Shown in pieces: positions 50,912 to 60,911 of a DNA stretch of 64,000 nucleotides (position 1 is its first letter; each line of letters starts with the position of its first letter). Position numbers and translations under genes: made by a program. A model generated the notes under the pieces. That model had not been told where the DNA came from, searched no databases, and saw only the letters and a list, made by a program, of their open reading frames with translations. Source of the stretch: Salinicola avicenniae (GTDB lineage: Bacteria; Pseudomonadota; Gammaproteobacteria; Pseudomonadales; Halomonadaceae); contig NZ_JAKQZC010000003.1 in the NCBI RefSeq assembly GCF_023736115.1, positions 124,001 through 188,000 on the forward strand, in the 5' to 3' direction.

Positions 50912-52180
50912 ATGAGCGACGACAAGAGACAGGCGGCTCTCGACTATCACGCCAAGCCGATTCCCGGGAAATTGTCGGTAGAATTGACCAAGCCTACCAA
51001 CTCGGCCAAGCATCTGGCATTGGCCTATTCGCCCGGCGTAGCCGAGCCCTGCCGCGAGATCGCCGAAAACCCCGAGAATGCCTACCTCTATACCGGCAAG
51101 GGCAATCTGGTTGCCGTGGTCTCCGACGGTAGCGCGATTCTTGGTCTCGGCAATCTCGGGCCGCTGGCGAGCAAGCCGGTCATGGAAGGCAAGGGCGTGC
51201 TGTTCAAGCGTTTCGCCGGCATCAACTCGGTGGACATCGAAGTCGAGGCGGATTCGCCGGCGGAGTTCATCGATACCGTGGCCAACATCGCCAAGACGTG
51301 GGGCGGAATCAATCTCGAGGACATCAAGGCGCCGGAGTGCTTCGAGATCGAGGCGGCGCTGAAGGCGCGCTGCAATATTCCGGTTTTCCATGATGATCAG
51401 CACGGCACGGCCATCGTGACCGCGGCGGGGATGCTCAATGCGCTGGATATTGCCGGCAAGACGCTCGCCGAGGCGCGCATCGTCTGTCTCGGCGCCGGCT
51501 CCGCCGCCATCGCCTGCATGAAGCTGCTGATCGAGTGCGGTGCCAAGGCAGAGAACATCTTCATGCTTGACCGCAAGGGCGTGATTCACAGCGGCCGCGA
51601 CGATCTCAACGAGCACAAGGCGCAGTTCGCCACCGAGACTGAACATCGCACGCTGGATGACGTGATCGAGGGGGCGGATGTGTTTGTCGGTCTCTCCGGT
51701 CCGAATCTGTTCAGTGCGGAGCAGCTCAACAAGATGGCTAGCGATCCGATCGTCTTCGCCTGCTCCAACCCGGACCCGGAGATCCATCCGGATCTGGCGC
51801 GTCAGACGCGCAGCGACGTGATCATGGGCACCGGTCGCTCCGACTACCCCAACCAGGTCAACAACGTGCTCGGCTTCCCGTTCATCTTCCGCGGTGCCCT
51901 GGACGTGCGCGCGACGTCGATCAACGAGGCGATGAAGATCGCGGCGGTGCATGCGCTCAAGGATCTGGCACGGGAGGCGGTGACGCAGGAGGTGCTCGAC
52001 GCCTACGAGATCGACTCGCTGACGTTCGGTCGCGGCTACATTATCCCGACACCGGTCGACTCTCGCCTGCTCGAGCGGATTCCCGCCGCCGTGGCGCGTG
52101 CGGCGGTGGAGACCGGCGTGGCACGCAAACCCTATCCGGAGCACTATCCGCTCAAGAGCGTGAAGGATATCTACGGCTGA
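50912..52180 (+). CDS. maeB: NADP-dependent malic enzyme, single-domain
   Basis: Oxidatively decarboxylates malate to pyruvate, making NADPH. 422 residues with catalytic region LALAYSPGVAEPCREIAENP, metal/substrate site PVFHDDQHGTAIV, Rossmann motif VCLGAGSAAIACMK and VFACSNPDPEI. E. coli MaeB carries a further phosphotransacetylase-like half (about 759 residues total); it is absent here, the form seen in Pseudomonas. The start at 50912 follows GGAAAA; an in-frame ATG 15 bp up is also possible. Confidence 0.93.
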   Translation: MSDDKRQAALDYHAKPIPGKLSVELTKPTNSAKHLALAYSPGVAEPCREIAENPENAYLYTGKGNLVAVVSDGSAILGLGNLGPLASKPVMEGKGVLFKRFAGINSVDIEVEADSPAEFIDTVANIAKTWGGINLEDIKAPECFEIEAALKARCNIPVFHDDQHGTAIVTAAGMLNALDIAGKTLAEARIVCLGAGSAAIACMKLLIECGAKAENIFMLDRKGVIHSGRDDLNEHKAQFATETEHRTLDDVIEGADVFVGLSGPNLFSAEQLNKMASDPIVFACSNPDPEIHPDLARQTRSDVIMGTGRSDYPNQVNNVLGFPFIFRGALDVRATSINEAMKIAAVHALKDLAREAVTQEVLDAYEIDSLTFGRGYIIPTPVDSRLLERIPAAVARAAVETGVARKPYPEHYPLKSVKDIYG

Positions 52181-52205
52181 TCGACGCTGTTTCGCACTAT
52201 ACATA

Positions 52206-52235
52206 CGATGCCGCCCCTTTAGACGATGCCGCCCC
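52206..52235 (+). repeat. 12-bp direct repeat at the maeB terminator
   Basis: CGATGCCGCCCC occurs at 52206-52217 and 52224-52235, 18 bp apart. The second copy is the left arm of the terminator hairpin; the first could pair with the same right arm. Confidence 0.9.
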
Positions 52236-52255
52236 TCGGGGCGGCATCGTCGTTT
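52222..52255 (+). terminator. intrinsic terminator after maeB
   Basis: GACGATGCCGCCCC (52222-52235) and GGGGCGGCATCGTC (52238-52251) make a 14-bp perfect stem; GTTTC follows, a short T-tract. It lies between convergent maeB and the DUF481 gene and may serve both. Confidence 0.8.
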
Positions 52256-52346
52256 CAGGAAGAGCTATCGTCGCAGGGATCGAGATGGCGCCGCGCGCGC
52301 GTGGGTATCTGGCTGGGGGCGCCCTCGAATCGACGGCGCCGTCGCG

Positions 52347-53093
52347 CTACCAGCTGTAGAGCAGCGAGACGGACGTCGTGGTGTCCGTGCGCGCCTCGGC
52401 GTCGGGGGGCGGCTCGGTGTTGCTCTTGACGTCGTATGAGACGCGCAGGGCCAGATGCGAGTTGAGCTGTGAGGTCAGCGAGGAGAGCGAGCGGGTGGTG
52501 ACGTTGATATGGGTCGCTTCCGCCGAGAGCTCCTGATCGAAGGAGATGTCGTCGCTGAAGTTGTACGTGTAGTCCAGCGCCGAGTAAGCCAGCGCCAGAT
52601 CGTCGCTGCCGCCCTCGGCATAGGCATCGTGACGGTAGCCGGGGCCGACTTCCGCCGACAACGTGTGGGTCGGGCCGGTCAGTATCTGGCGGCCGTAACC
52701 CGCGATCATGCTGAACTGCGACTCGTAGCCGCTGAAGCGGTCGCGCTCCCAGCGGGTGAAGCCAAACAGGTAATGGTCGTCCTCCAGCTCGTAGCGCTCG
52801 CGGGCCGCGGCCAGATAGCGCTCCGAGGTGGTATCGTCGTTATCCTGTACGCTGCGGGTCTCGGCGCGGAACGTATGAGTAAAGCGGCCAGTGAGCCAGG
52901 TCAGGCGCCCCTTGGCGAGCAGGGTCTGGGTATCCGTGTTGCCAGTCAGGCGAGTGTACCCGAGCTCGGCGCTGCCGCTGAAGTTGGGGGCGTTCTCTTC
53001 CGGTGCCGGGGGCGCATAGAAAAGGTCCGCGTACGTCGGTGACGTCAGTAGACAGGTGGTCAGCAGCCACCATCGGCAACTGGGCAGGGGCAT
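52347..53093 (-). CDS. DUF481 outer-membrane protein
   Basis: 248 residues. A signal peptide ends near TSPTYA; the mature part is a beta-barrel-type sequence: SGSAELGYTRLTGNTDTQTLLAKGRLTW is the typical DUF481 (YdiY-like) opening, with alternating strands, and the chain ends in YSW, an aromatic C-terminal signal for BAM. The function of this family is poorly known; some members are salt- or acid-induced in E. coli. Its ribosome-binding site is a run of GAGA. Confidence 0.82.
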   Translation of the reverse strand: MPLPSCRWWLLTTCLLTSPTYADLFYAPPAPEENAPNFSGSAELGYTRLTGNTDTQTLLAKGRLTWLTGRFTHTFRAETRSVQDNDDTTSERYLAAARERYELEDDHYLFGFTRWERDRFSGYESQFSMIAGYGRQILTGPTHTLSAEVGPGYRHDAYAEGGSDDLALAYSALDYTYNFSDDISFDQELSAEATHINVTTRSLSSLTSQLNSHLALRVSYDVKSNTEPPPDAEARTDTTTSVSLLYSW

Positions 53094-53149
53094 GACATCT
53101 CTCTCAGCGTCGCTGCGACGTCCTGTTGCGGTGACGAGCGAGGGTGGAT

Positions 53150-53176
53150 AAAAAACGCCGGGGCCGCGAGGCCCCG
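53150..53176 (-). terminator. intrinsic terminator after mrcA
   Basis: On the minus strand CGGGGCC and GGCCCCG (53159-53165 with 53170-53176) pair around a TCGC loop, followed by GCG and TTTTTT (A-run 53150-53155 on the plus strand). Confidence 0.9.
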
Positions 53177-53185
53177 AACAATGTA

Positions 53186-55708
53186 TCAGAAGATGGCTTC
53201 ATACGTGCCCGTTCCCTGAGACCCGCTCTCATCCTCCAGCTCTGGCCGCATGCCGCGCGGCTGATACTCGGGCAGATTGTCTTCGCGGAAGATCTCGCGG
53301 ATGCCGCCCGGCTGGTCGTCGTGCAGGCGCTTTCCGGTGTCCGGATCGATGCGGATCTCGACGATGTTGTCAGGGCGAGGCGGGACCGCTTCCGGGGTGC
53401 CGGCCAGCGCCTGACCCATGAACGACTTCCAGATCGGCAGCGCCGCCTGGGCGCCGTACTCCGCGGTCGTGGAGTTGTCGTCCTTGCCGACCCAGACCGT
53501 GGTGACGAGATTGTCATTGAACCCGGAGAACCAGGCATCCCGCTGGTCGTTGGTGGTGCCGGTCTTGCCGACGATGTCACCGCGTTCCAGCGACAGGGCA
53601 CCGCGGCCGGTGCCGCGTTCGATGACGTCGCGCAAAATGCTGCGCAGGATGTAGAGGGCATCGGGTTCCACCACCCGGGGCGCGATGCGGCGCGGCTCGC
53701 CTTCGATCTCGGTCTGGGTGGCGTCTTCCGCGCAGTCGCGGCAGGCGACCAATGGGTTGGCCTCCTCGACGACCGTATTCTGGCTGCCCTGGGTCACTTC
53801 CTGGATATACCACGGCGAGACCTGGAAGCCGCCGTTGGCGAGGACGGCATAGGCATTGGCAATCTCCAGCGGTGTCAGCGAGGCGCTGCCCAGCGCCAGG
53901 GAGAGTCCGTGAGGCAGGCGGTCGCGAGAGAAGCCGAAGCGCTCGAGAAAATTGAGCGCGTTGTCCAGTCCCAGCGACTGCAGTACGCGGATCGTCACCA
54001 GGTTGCGCGAGGTGTAGAGCCCGACGCGCAGGCGTGTCGGCCCCTGGAACTGGCGCTCGGCGTTTTCCGGGCGCCAGTCGTCGCCGCTGAACTGTTCCAT
54101 CACGACCGGGGCGTCGTTGATGATGGTGGCCGCGCTCATGCGGCCTTCCTGCAGTGCCGCCAGATAGACGAACGGCTTGAAGTTGGAGCCGACCTGGCGC
54201 TGGGCCTGAATGGCGCGGTTGAACTTGCTGGCGGCGAAGCTGAAGCCGCCTTGCAGTGCTTCGATGGCGCCGGTCTGCGGGTCGAGCGCGACGATCGCGG
54301 CTTCCGCGTCAGGCCGCTGCGAGAGTCGCCAGTGATCTCCCTCGTCGAGAATTCGGACGAGGTCTCCGCGGCTGGCAATCGCGGCGGCATCGGCCGGCAC
54401 GTCGCCGCGCCACTTGGCGCTGTGGTAGGTCCGGGCCCACTGGAGTCCGTCCCAGTCGAGATCGATCAGCTCGCCATCGGCGTTCAGCACGCGCATCTCG
54501 CGGCCGTCGGTCGACACCACGATCGCCGGCTTGAGCGGGCCGTAGGCAGGCGTGCGTGCCAGCACCTTGAGCCAGTTGCTGACGTCGCCATCGATGCCCT
54601 CGACGCTCGCCTCGCTGCTCTGGGCCGCCTGGCGTGCGGTCTCGATCACCTCGGGGGATTCGGAGAGCTCTTCTTCCAGTCCCTGGCGCTCGGTCCGGTC
54701 CTGCGCTTCGACCAGGCTTGGCGGAATGTCCTTCTCTTCCGCGCCGCGCCAGCCGTGACGCGTGTCGTAGTCGATCAATCCCTGCACCAGGGCACCTCGA
54801 GCCTCGGTCTGACGCTGACTGTCGAGCGTGGTGGTAATGCGGATGTTGTCGGTGTAGGCCTTGTCGCCGAAGCGTTCCACCGCGTAGCTGCGTGCCATCT
54901 CGGCCACATAGGGCGCCTCGACCTCGGCCTGGGCCACGTGCTGGCTGGCCGTGATCGGTGCCTTGACCGCTTCCTGATACTGCGCCTGATCGATCGAGCC
55001 GAGTTCGCGCATGCGGTAGAGGATCCAGTTGCGCCGAATCAGCGCGCGTTCCGGATTGGCCAGCGGATTGAAGCTGGAAGGGGCCTTCGGCAGGCCGGCG
55101 ATCATGGCGAACTGCGGCAGCGTCAACTCGTCGAGCGGCTTGCCGTAGTAGGTATTGGCCGCGGCGGCGATCCCGTAGGAGCGGTGGCCAAGATAGATCT
55201 TGTTGACGTAGAGCTCGAGGATCTCGGGCTTGCTCAGGATCTGTTCCATCTGCAGCGCCAGCAGGATCTCGCGAATCTTGCGGGTGAAGGTCTGGTCCAG
55301 TGTCAGCAGGTAGTTACGCGCAACCTGCATGGTGATGGTGCTGCCGCCGGACTGGATGTTGCCGCTGGAGGCAAGCTCCACCGCCGCGCGCAGCAGGCCC
55401 TTGGGGTCGACGCCGGGGTGGGTGTAGAAGCTCGCATCCTCGGCCGCCAGCAGGGCGTCGATCAGCGGTTGGGGAATCTCGTCGTAGCTGACCGGCATGC
55501 GGCGCTCTTCGCCGTACTCCCCGATCAGCTTGCCATCCTCGGTGAAGACCCGAAGCGGCGTCTGCAGTTCGTAGTTCTGGAGCTGGCGGACATCCGGCAG
55601 GCCGGGCGCGAAGTACAGCGCTGCGCCGACGACCGCCAAGGCGACACCGGTGCCGAGCGCCAGCAGCAACCAGATGGCGGAGGTCAGTAGGCGGGTGAAG
55701 AGCTTCAT
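53186..55708 (-). CDS. mrcA: penicillin-binding protein 1A
   Basis: Bifunctional peptidoglycan glycosyltransferase/transpeptidase anchored in the inner membrane. 840 residues: membrane anchor at about 9-33, GT51 domain with AAEDASFYTHPGVDP (catalytic Glu) and GGSTITMQVARN, an OB-like insert, then transpeptidase with SNFK (Ser nucleophile), SRN and KTGTT motifs. Divergent from pilMNOPQ, the same arrangement as in E. coli and Pseudomonas. Confidence 0.97.
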   Translation of the reverse strand: MKLFTRLLTSAIWLLLALGTGVALAVVGAALYFAPGLPDVRQLQNYELQTPLRVFTEDGKLIGEYGEERRMPVSYDEIPQPLIDALLAAEDASFYTHPGVDPKGLLRAAVELASSGNIQSGGSTITMQVARNYLLTLDQTFTRKIREILLALQMEQILSKPEILELYVNKIYLGHRSYGIAAAANTYYGKPLDELTLPQFAMIAGLPKAPSSFNPLANPERALIRRNWILYRMRELGSIDQAQYQEAVKAPITASQHVAQAEVEAPYVAEMARSYAVERFGDKAYTDNIRITTTLDSQRQTEARGALVQGLIDYDTRHGWRGAEEKDIPPSLVEAQDRTERQGLEEELSESPEVIETARQAAQSSEASVEGIDGDVSNWLKVLARTPAYGPLKPAIVVSTDGREMRVLNADGELIDLDWDGLQWARTYHSAKWRGDVPADAAAIASRGDLVRILDEGDHWRLSQRPDAEAAIVALDPQTGAIEALQGGFSFAASKFNRAIQAQRQVGSNFKPFVYLAALQEGRMSAATIINDAPVVMEQFSGDDWRPENAERQFQGPTRLRVGLYTSRNLVTIRVLQSLGLDNALNFLERFGFSRDRLPHGLSLALGSASLTPLEIANAYAVLANGGFQVSPWYIQEVTQGSQNTVVEEANPLVACRDCAEDATQTEIEGEPRRIAPRVVEPDALYILRSILRDVIERGTGRGALSLERGDIVGKTGTTNDQRDAWFSGFNDNLVTTVWVGKDDNSTTAEYGAQAALPIWKSFMGQALAGTPEAVPPRPDNIVEIRIDPDTGKRLHDDQPGGIREIFREDNLPEYQPRGMRPELEDESGSQGTGTYEAIF

Positions 55709-55794
55709 AGAAAGGCGTGATTCCTTGACTGGTGGCGATCCGGCCGCGTGCGTGTCCGCATTCCCTGGGCCCGGTAAGGGCTCTAGCCTGCCGC

Positions 55795-55800
55795 ATTATA
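55795..55800 (-). promoter_or_regulatory. possible -10 of mrcA
   Basis: A perfect TATAAT on the minus strand, 87 bp before the mrcA ATG. The expected -35 place is GC-rich and poor. The 233-bp mrcA/pilM spacer also holds AATCCT TTT AGGATT (55905-55919), a small inverted repeat 23 bp before pilM. Confidence 0.35.
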
Positions 55801-55941
55801 TGGACGCGGCGAGGTGGGAGCCAGTTTCGCGCTCGCCGCTTCCTGCAACCAGTGCGAAATAAATGTAACAAAATGTCTCAAGTCATGGCTTTCTAGGCCG
55901 TTAAATCCTTTTAGGATTCTTGGATTTCGCGAGGAGAGGCA

Positions 55942-57000
55942 GTGCTGCGCTTGAACCGGTCCTCCCGTGGCATGGTGGGAGTGGACATCACCTCGGCTAC
56001 CGTCAAGCTGATCGAGCTGGAGCGCCACGGTAGCGGGCTGCGCGTCGACAGCTATGCCGTCAGGCCTTTGCAGGAAGGGGCCGTGGTCGAGCGCCGCATA
56101 CGCGACAAGAGCGAGGTGGTGGACGCGCTGCGCCGGGCGGTCGAGCACGGCAATCTCAAGTCGCGCCGGGCCGTGGTGGCGGTGCCCACCGCCGCCGCGA
56201 TTACGCGTCATCTTTCCCTGCCGGCGGCGCTGAGCGACGACGATATCGAAGCGCGAATCCAGATGGAATCGGAAAAGTACGTGCCGTTTCCGCTCAATGA
56301 GGTGGCGTTCGATTTTCAGCGTCTGGGGCGTCACCCTCGCTACGACGATCAGCAGGAGATTCTGCTGGCGGCCTGCCGTCTGCAGGATATCGATACCCTG
56401 ACATCGACGCTGGAGGCGGCGGGGCTCGAAGCTGTCGCGGTCGACGTCGAGGGGTTCGCGCTGGAACGGGCCTGCCGGGCGCTGCAGACCCAGTATGCGG
56501 GCGGGGGCGATGAGACCATCGCGCTGGTCGATATCGGTGCCAATCTGTGTGCCTTTCACGTGATCCGGGCCGGTCGCATCGTCTACAGCCGTGACAATCT
56601 CTACGGCGGACGGCAACTGACCAACGCGATCAGCAAGCGCTACGGTCTCAGCTTCGAGGCGGCCGGGCGGGCCAAGAAACGCGGCGGGTTGCCCGACGAC
56701 TATCGTCAGTCGGTGCTGATGCCGTTCATCGATACTCTGATCCAGCATATCGGACGCTCGCTGCAGCTCTATTCCACCACGGCTGGCCAGCAGGAGATTC
56801 GTCACCTGGTGCTGGCTGGCGGTTCCAGCGCCCTGCCCGGCTTTGCCGAGCGTCTGCGCGCCCAGAGCGGGCTCGAGGCGACCCTGGCCAACCCGTTCAC
56901 GCAGATGCGGATCAGCTCGCGGCTCGATGTCGGGGCGTTGGCGGCGGATGCGCCGGCCATGCTCACCGCCTGCGGCCTGGCGATGCGGGTGCAGTCATGA
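55942..57000 (+). CDS. pilM: type IV pilus assembly protein PilM
   Basis: Actin-like cytoplasmic ATP-binding protein of the pilus alignment complex; binds the PilN N-terminus. 352 residues with VGVDITSATVKLIELERHG, IALVDIGANLCAFHVI and LVLAGGSSALPGFAERL phosphate-binding motifs. GTG start with AGGAGAGG close upstream. First of pilMNOPQ-aroK-aroB, each overlapping the next by about 4 bp. Confidence 0.95.
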   Translation: MLRLNRSSRGMVGVDITSATVKLIELERHGSGLRVDSYAVRPLQEGAVVERRIRDKSEVVDALRRAVEHGNLKSRRAVVAVPTAAAITRHLSLPAALSDDDIEARIQMESEKYVPFPLNEVAFDFQRLGRHPRYDDQQEILLAACRLQDIDTLTSTLEAAGLEAVAVDVEGFALERACRALQTQYAGGGDETIALVDIGANLCAFHVIRAGRIVYSRDNLYGGRQLTNAISKRYGLSFEAAGRAKKRGGLPDDYRQSVLMPFIDTLIQHIGRSLQLYSTTAGQQEIRHLVLAGGSSALPGFAERLRAQSGLEATLANPFTQMRISSRLDVGALAADAPAMLTACGLAMRVQS

Positions 57001-57560
57001 CCATCGAGATCAACCTGCTGCCCTGGCGCGAACGCCAGCGCCAGCAGCGAACCCGGCGCTTTCAGCAGCTCCTGTTCGCGACTCTGCTGCTCGGTCTGCT
57101 CGGCGGCTGGCTGATCGCCCAGTACGAACAGGCGCAGGTGAGAGCCCAGCAAGCGCGACTGGCAATGGTCCAGCGAGATGCCGAGGCGCTCAATAGCGAT
57201 ATTCAGGCGGTCCGCGACTACCGGCAGCTGCGCGAACGCATGCTCGAGCAGATCGAGCTGATTACGGCGCTGCAGGCAAGCCGGCCGGGCACCGTGCGGG
57301 TGTTCGACCAGTTGGCCGCGACGCTGGTCGATGGTGTCCACTTCACCGAGCTTTCCCGGCACGACCGGCGTCTCGAGCTGAATGGCGTGGCACTCGCCAA
57401 TCGTCAGGTTTCCGACCAGATGCGCGCGCTGGAACGGAGTCCCGTCTTTGGCGTTCCGCTGCTCTCCGATGTGCAGTCCGGCGAGTCTCCCGGCGCGCCG
57501 AAGCGCTTTCACATGAGCGTTGAAGAGCGTCGCCTGCCGAGCCAGGAGACGACGCCATGA
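56997..57560 (+). CDS. pilN: type IV pilus assembly protein PilN
   Basis: 187 residues. The N-terminal INLLPWRE motif is the PilM-binding peptide; a membrane span follows at about 26-42 (LLFATLLLGLLGGWLIA), then a coiled coil and a ferredoxin-like periplasmic domain that pairs with PilO. Confidence 0.95.
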   Translation: MTIEINLLPWRERQRQQRTRRFQQLLFATLLLGLLGGWLIAQYEQAQVRAQQARLAMVQRDAEALNSDIQAVRDYRQLRERMLEQIELITALQASRPGTVRVFDQLAATLVDGVHFTELSRHDRRLELNGVALANRQVSDQMRALERSPVFGVPLLSDVQSGESPGAPKRFHMSVEERRLPSQETTP

Positions 57561-58231
57561 TGCCGCTCGAGGCAGTGCGCTCGCGCGCGGCGCGTCTGAA
57601 GGCAACGCTGCGTGACCAGGGGCGCCAGCTACGCGAGCTGCCGTGGCGCGAACTCGACGTCAAGGAGGCCGGCACCTGGCCGGCCAGTCTGCAGGCGCTG
57701 ATGGCCGTGGTGCTGTTCGTGGCCGCCGGCGGCGGCGCGCAATGGTTTCTGGCCACGACGCCACGAGCGCAGCATCACCGGCTGACTGTCGAGGAGTCAC
57801 AGGCCTTGCAGCGCTTCGAGACGCTCTCGTATCAGGCGGTCAATCTCGCGGCCATGGAGCGCCAGATGGCCGAGCTGGACCAGCGTATGCAGCAGGTGCT
57901 GCGGATGCTGCCCGGCGACGCCGAGGTGCCCGCGCTGCTGGATGCGATCAGTGATGCCGCTCGCGAGCAGCAGCTCGATATCGACAGCATCACGCTGCGC
58001 CCGGCGGTCACGCGGGATTTCTATCTGGAGCAGCCCTTCGATATCGAGGTGCGCGGAGGCTACCACCAGATCGCTGCCTTCCTGGCACGCGTCGCCGCCA
58101 TGCCGCGTATCGTCACGCTGCACGATTTCACGCTGAAGCCGGCGGCGAACGGGCTGCATCTGTCGATGTTGGCGAAGACCTATCGCTATCGCGACGAGGC
58201 CTTGCCGGGTGCGACGGGAGGTGACCAGTGA
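57557..58231 (+). CDS. pilO: type IV pilus assembly protein PilO
   Basis: 224 residues: basic N-terminus, one membrane span near residues 49-66 (ALMAVVLFVAAGGGAQWF), coiled coil with MERQMAELDQRMQQVLRMLP, and a periplasmic ferredoxin-like domain. Forms the PilN/PilO dimer bridging to PilP. Overlaps pilN and pilP by 4 bp each. Confidence 0.93.
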   Translation: MMPLEAVRSRAARLKATLRDQGRQLRELPWRELDVKEAGTWPASLQALMAVVLFVAAGGGAQWFLATTPRAQHHRLTVEESQALQRFETLSYQAVNLAAMERQMAELDQRMQQVLRMLPGDAEVPALLDAISDAAREQQLDIDSITLRPAVTRDFYLEQPFDIEVRGGYHQIAAFLARVAAMPRIVTLHDFTLKPAANGLHLSMLAKTYRYRDEALPGATGGDQ

Positions 58232-58779
58232 TTCGACAGCGCTTGGCGGGGGGGCTGGTGGCGTTGCTTTGGCTGGGCGGCTGCGTCGATGCCGACCTCG
58301 ATGCCCTGCAGGCGCATCTGGATGCTCTGCGCAGCCGGCCTCAGGGGCAGATCAGTCCATTGCCGGCGATGCCGGACTATCGGATCGCGCACTATCACCA
58401 GCGTGATCAAAGAAGCCCGTTCATGGCCGATCAGGTGCTGCCCGAGGCGACGCCGGAGCCGTCGCCGCCTCCGGATGCCGGTCGTCCCCGTCAACCGCTG
58501 GAAAGCTTCGAGCTGGACCGGCTCGCGCTGGTGGGGACACTGGCTCTCGGTGGAGTGACGTCGGGACTGGTAGCGGCGCCCGATGGTCGCGTGCGGCGCA
58601 TCGGTGTCGGCGACCATCTTGGGCGCGATCGTGGCCGTGTCGTCAGTGTCGGGCGTCGTGCGCTGACGCTGGTGGAGACGGTGCCCGACGGCGAGGGGGG
58701 CTGGCGCGAACGCACGCAGCGGCTGTCAATGACTTCACAAGACGCCGGCGACGCGAACCCGGGATCGGTAGGGGAATGA
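58228..58779 (+). CDS. pilP: type IV pilus lipoprotein PilP
   Basis: 183 residues. Lipobox LGGC with Cys19 shows lipidation. The C-terminal beta domain (LESFELDRLALVGTLALGG onward) is the part that contacts the secretin PilQ. GTG start overlapping the pilO stop. Confidence 0.93.
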   Translation: MIRQRLAGGLVALLWLGGCVDADLDALQAHLDALRSRPQGQISPLPAMPDYRIAHYHQRDQRSPFMADQVLPEATPEPSPPPDAGRPRQPLESFELDRLALVGTLALGGVTSGLVAAPDGRVRRIGVGDHLGRDRGRVVSVGRRALTLVETVPDGEGGWRERTQRLSMTSQDAGDANPGSVGE

Positions 58780-60911
58780 GCATGAACTTTCGAGGGACAG
58801 TCAGGCGCGCGGTGCTGGCGATAATGTTATGGAGCGTTGCGCTGGTGGCCTGGGCGCAGCCGACGCTGACGGCGCTGACGTTCACCGAGCGGGGACCTGG
58901 GCGACTCGATGTCGATCTGCGCTTCGTGGGGGGCGTGCCGGAGATGCGCGGCTACCGCACCGAATCGCCGGCGCGTCTCTCGCTCGACCTGCTCGCGGCG
59001 CAGAGCGGCCTGTCGCAATCGCGCTTTCGGGTCGACAGCGGCGGCGTCGAGTCGGTCCGGGTGCTGGGCGCCGGCGAGCGCACGCGCCTGGTGTTCGATC
59101 TCGAGACGCCGTCGGCCTATCGCCTCGAGCGCTTCGATCAGCGGGTCGTGTTGCATCTCGGTGAGCCGGTCGATACCGACTCGTCATCGGGCGAGACGGG
59201 TGACGCCCCGCCTGCGGTGAGCGCCAGCGATTCGGTGATCGCTGATAGTGGTTCGGTGATCGCTGATAGTGGTTCGGCGGCCGAGGATGAAGAGGTGGCG
59301 ACGCCGACGGTGAGTGCAATCGATTTTCGTCGTGGTCCGGCGGGCGAGGGGGTGCTCGAGCTGACGCTGAGCCAGGCCGGTGCGGCGGCGCAGGTCAGTG
59401 GGCAGGGCGAGCGTGCGAGTATCCTGCTGCCCGGCGTGACGCTGCCGGACGCCCAGTATCAGCGCCTCGATGTCAGCGATTTCGGCACGGCAGTCACGCG
59501 TATCGAGCCTCGGCGCGAACGGGGCGGCGTCCGGTTCGACATCGTCGCCAATGCCGCGGTCGAGCCGCTGGTGGCCCAAAGCGGACGCAACCTGACGGTC
59601 ACGCTGGCGCCGGCCGGTACCCTCGAGCGACCGGCGGCGCGCGAGGCGTCCTATACCGGTCAGCGCATCACCTTGGATTTTCAGGACATCCCGGTGCGCG
59701 ACGTGCTGTCGATCATCGCCGAGGTCTCGGGGCTCAATGTGATCGCCAGCGACAGCGTACAGGGTAACGTGACATTGCATCTTTATGATGTGCCCTGGGA
59801 TCAGGCGCTAGCACTGGTGCTGCAGAGTCGTGGGCTGGCGTCGCGCCGAGAAGGGGACGTCATGATGGTAGCGCCGGCTGACGAGCTGGCCGGCCTGCAG
59901 CAGCGCACGCTGGCTTCGCGCGAACAGTCGCGCCAGCTGGCGCCGCTGGCCACCGAATTCATGCAGATCCGTTATGCCAAGGCGGAGACGCTGGCCGCGA
60001 TGCTGCGCGGCGGCGAAGGGATCGGGCTGATGTCCGAGCGGGGGCGCGTTACCGTCGATGCGCGAACCAATACGTTGATTTTGCAGGATACCCGAGAGCA
60101 GATCGAGGCGATCCGGCGCACCATCGAGCATCTCGATATTCCCGTGCGTCAGGTGCAGATCGAGGCGCGCATCGTCATCGCCCGCGATAGCGCGACGCAT
60201 GAGCTGGGGGTCAACTGGGGGCTCTCTTCGCCGGCGGGTAGTCGTTTCAATTTCAGTGGCGCTGCCGACGGCGATCCCGCTAGCGTGCCAGGGACCGCCG
60301 ACGATCCGGCCTCCTACGGCGGGGGGCTGGCAGTGGATCTGGGCAATGCCGTCAACCCGGGCTCCGCGTTCAGCTTCGGCTATCTGTCCGGCGATGTGCT
60401 GATCGATCTCGAGCTGCGCGCGCTGGAAAGCGAAGGCAAGAGTCAGACCATCTCCCAACCCAAGGTGATTACCGCCAACCAGCGGACCGCGGTCATCAAG
60501 CAGGGGCAGGAGGTGCCGTACCAGGAGGCCTCGTCGAGCGGAGCGACCAGCACCGAGTTCAAGGAGGCGGTGCTGTCGCTCGAGGTCACGCCGCAGATCA
60601 CGCCGGACGATCGCATCATCATGGATCTGCGCGTCAACAACGACGATATCTCCGATACCCGTTACGACGGTGTGCCGGCGATCGATACCAACGAGATCGA
60701 GACCCAGGTGCTGGTGGATAACGGCGAGACGGTGGTGCTGGGCGGTATTCTGACCTCCGAGCAGATGCGTACACTGTTCAAGACGCCCCTTCTCGGCGAC
60801 ATCCCGCTGCTCGGGCAACTGTTTCGGTATACCCAGGAAAGCAACGAGAAGGTAGAATTGCTGGTATTCATCACGCCCAAGATCATCGAGGACGGACTGG
60901 CCATTCCCTGA
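58776..60911 (+). CDS. pilQ: type IV pilus secretin PilQ
   Basis: Outer-membrane gate of the pilus. 711 residues: signal peptide cut near residue 27 (VALVAWA), two AMIN domains that bind peptidoglycan (about 30-130 and 180-280), a low-complexity linker with a duplicated VIADSGS between them, secretin N-domains ([24 protein letters not shown]), and the secretin core with [13 protein letters not shown] and the C-terminal [11 protein letters not shown] ... [10 protein letters not shown]. Overlaps pilP by 4 bp and ends on the A of the aroK ATG. Confidence 0.96.
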   Translation: MSMNFRGTVRRAVLAIMLWSVALVAWAQPTLTALTFTERGPGRLDVDLRFVGGVPEMRGYRTESPARLSLDLLAAQSGLSQSRFRVDSGGVESVRVLGAGERTRLVFDLETPSAYRLERFDQRVVLHLGEPVDTDSSSGETGDAPPAVSASDSVIADSGSVIADSGSAAEDEEVATPTVSAIDFRRGPAGEGVLELTLSQAGAAAQVSGQGERASILLPGVTLPDAQYQRLDVSDFGTAVTRIEPRRERGGVRFDIVANAAVEPLVAQSGRNLTVTLAPAGTLERPAAREASYTGQRITLDFQDIPVRDVLSIIAEVSGLNVIASDSVQGNVTLHLYDVPWDQALALVLQSRGLASRREGDVMMVAPADELAGLQQRTLASREQSRQLAPLATEFMQIRYAKAETLAAMLRGGEGIGLMSERGRVTVDARTNTLILQDTREQIEAIRRTIEHLDIPVRQVQIEARIVIARDSATHELGVNWGLSSPAGSRFNFSGAADGDPASVPGTADDPASYGGGLAVDLGNAVNPGSAFSFGYLSGDVLIDLELRALESEGKSQTISQPKVITANQRTAVIKQGQEVPYQEASSSGATSTEFKEAVLSLEVTPQITPDDRIIMDLRVNNDDISDTRYDGVPAIDTNEIETQVLVDNGETVVLGGILTSEQMRTLFKTPLLGDIPLLGQLFRYTQESNEKVELLVFITPKIIEDGLAIP
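59231..59277 (+). repeat. 21-bp tandem repeat in pilQ
   Basis: The 21-bp unit at 59231-59251 (TTCGGTGATCGCTGATAGTGG) recurs without mismatch at 59252-59272, and TTCGG of a third follows. It encodes SVIADSG twice, in frame, in the linker between the AMIN domains. Unit length keeps the frame, so copy number may vary. Confidence 0.97.

Noticed and set aside
53144-55690. 848-codon plus-strand frame opposite mrcA
   Set aside because: Shadow frame of PBP1A; no family features.
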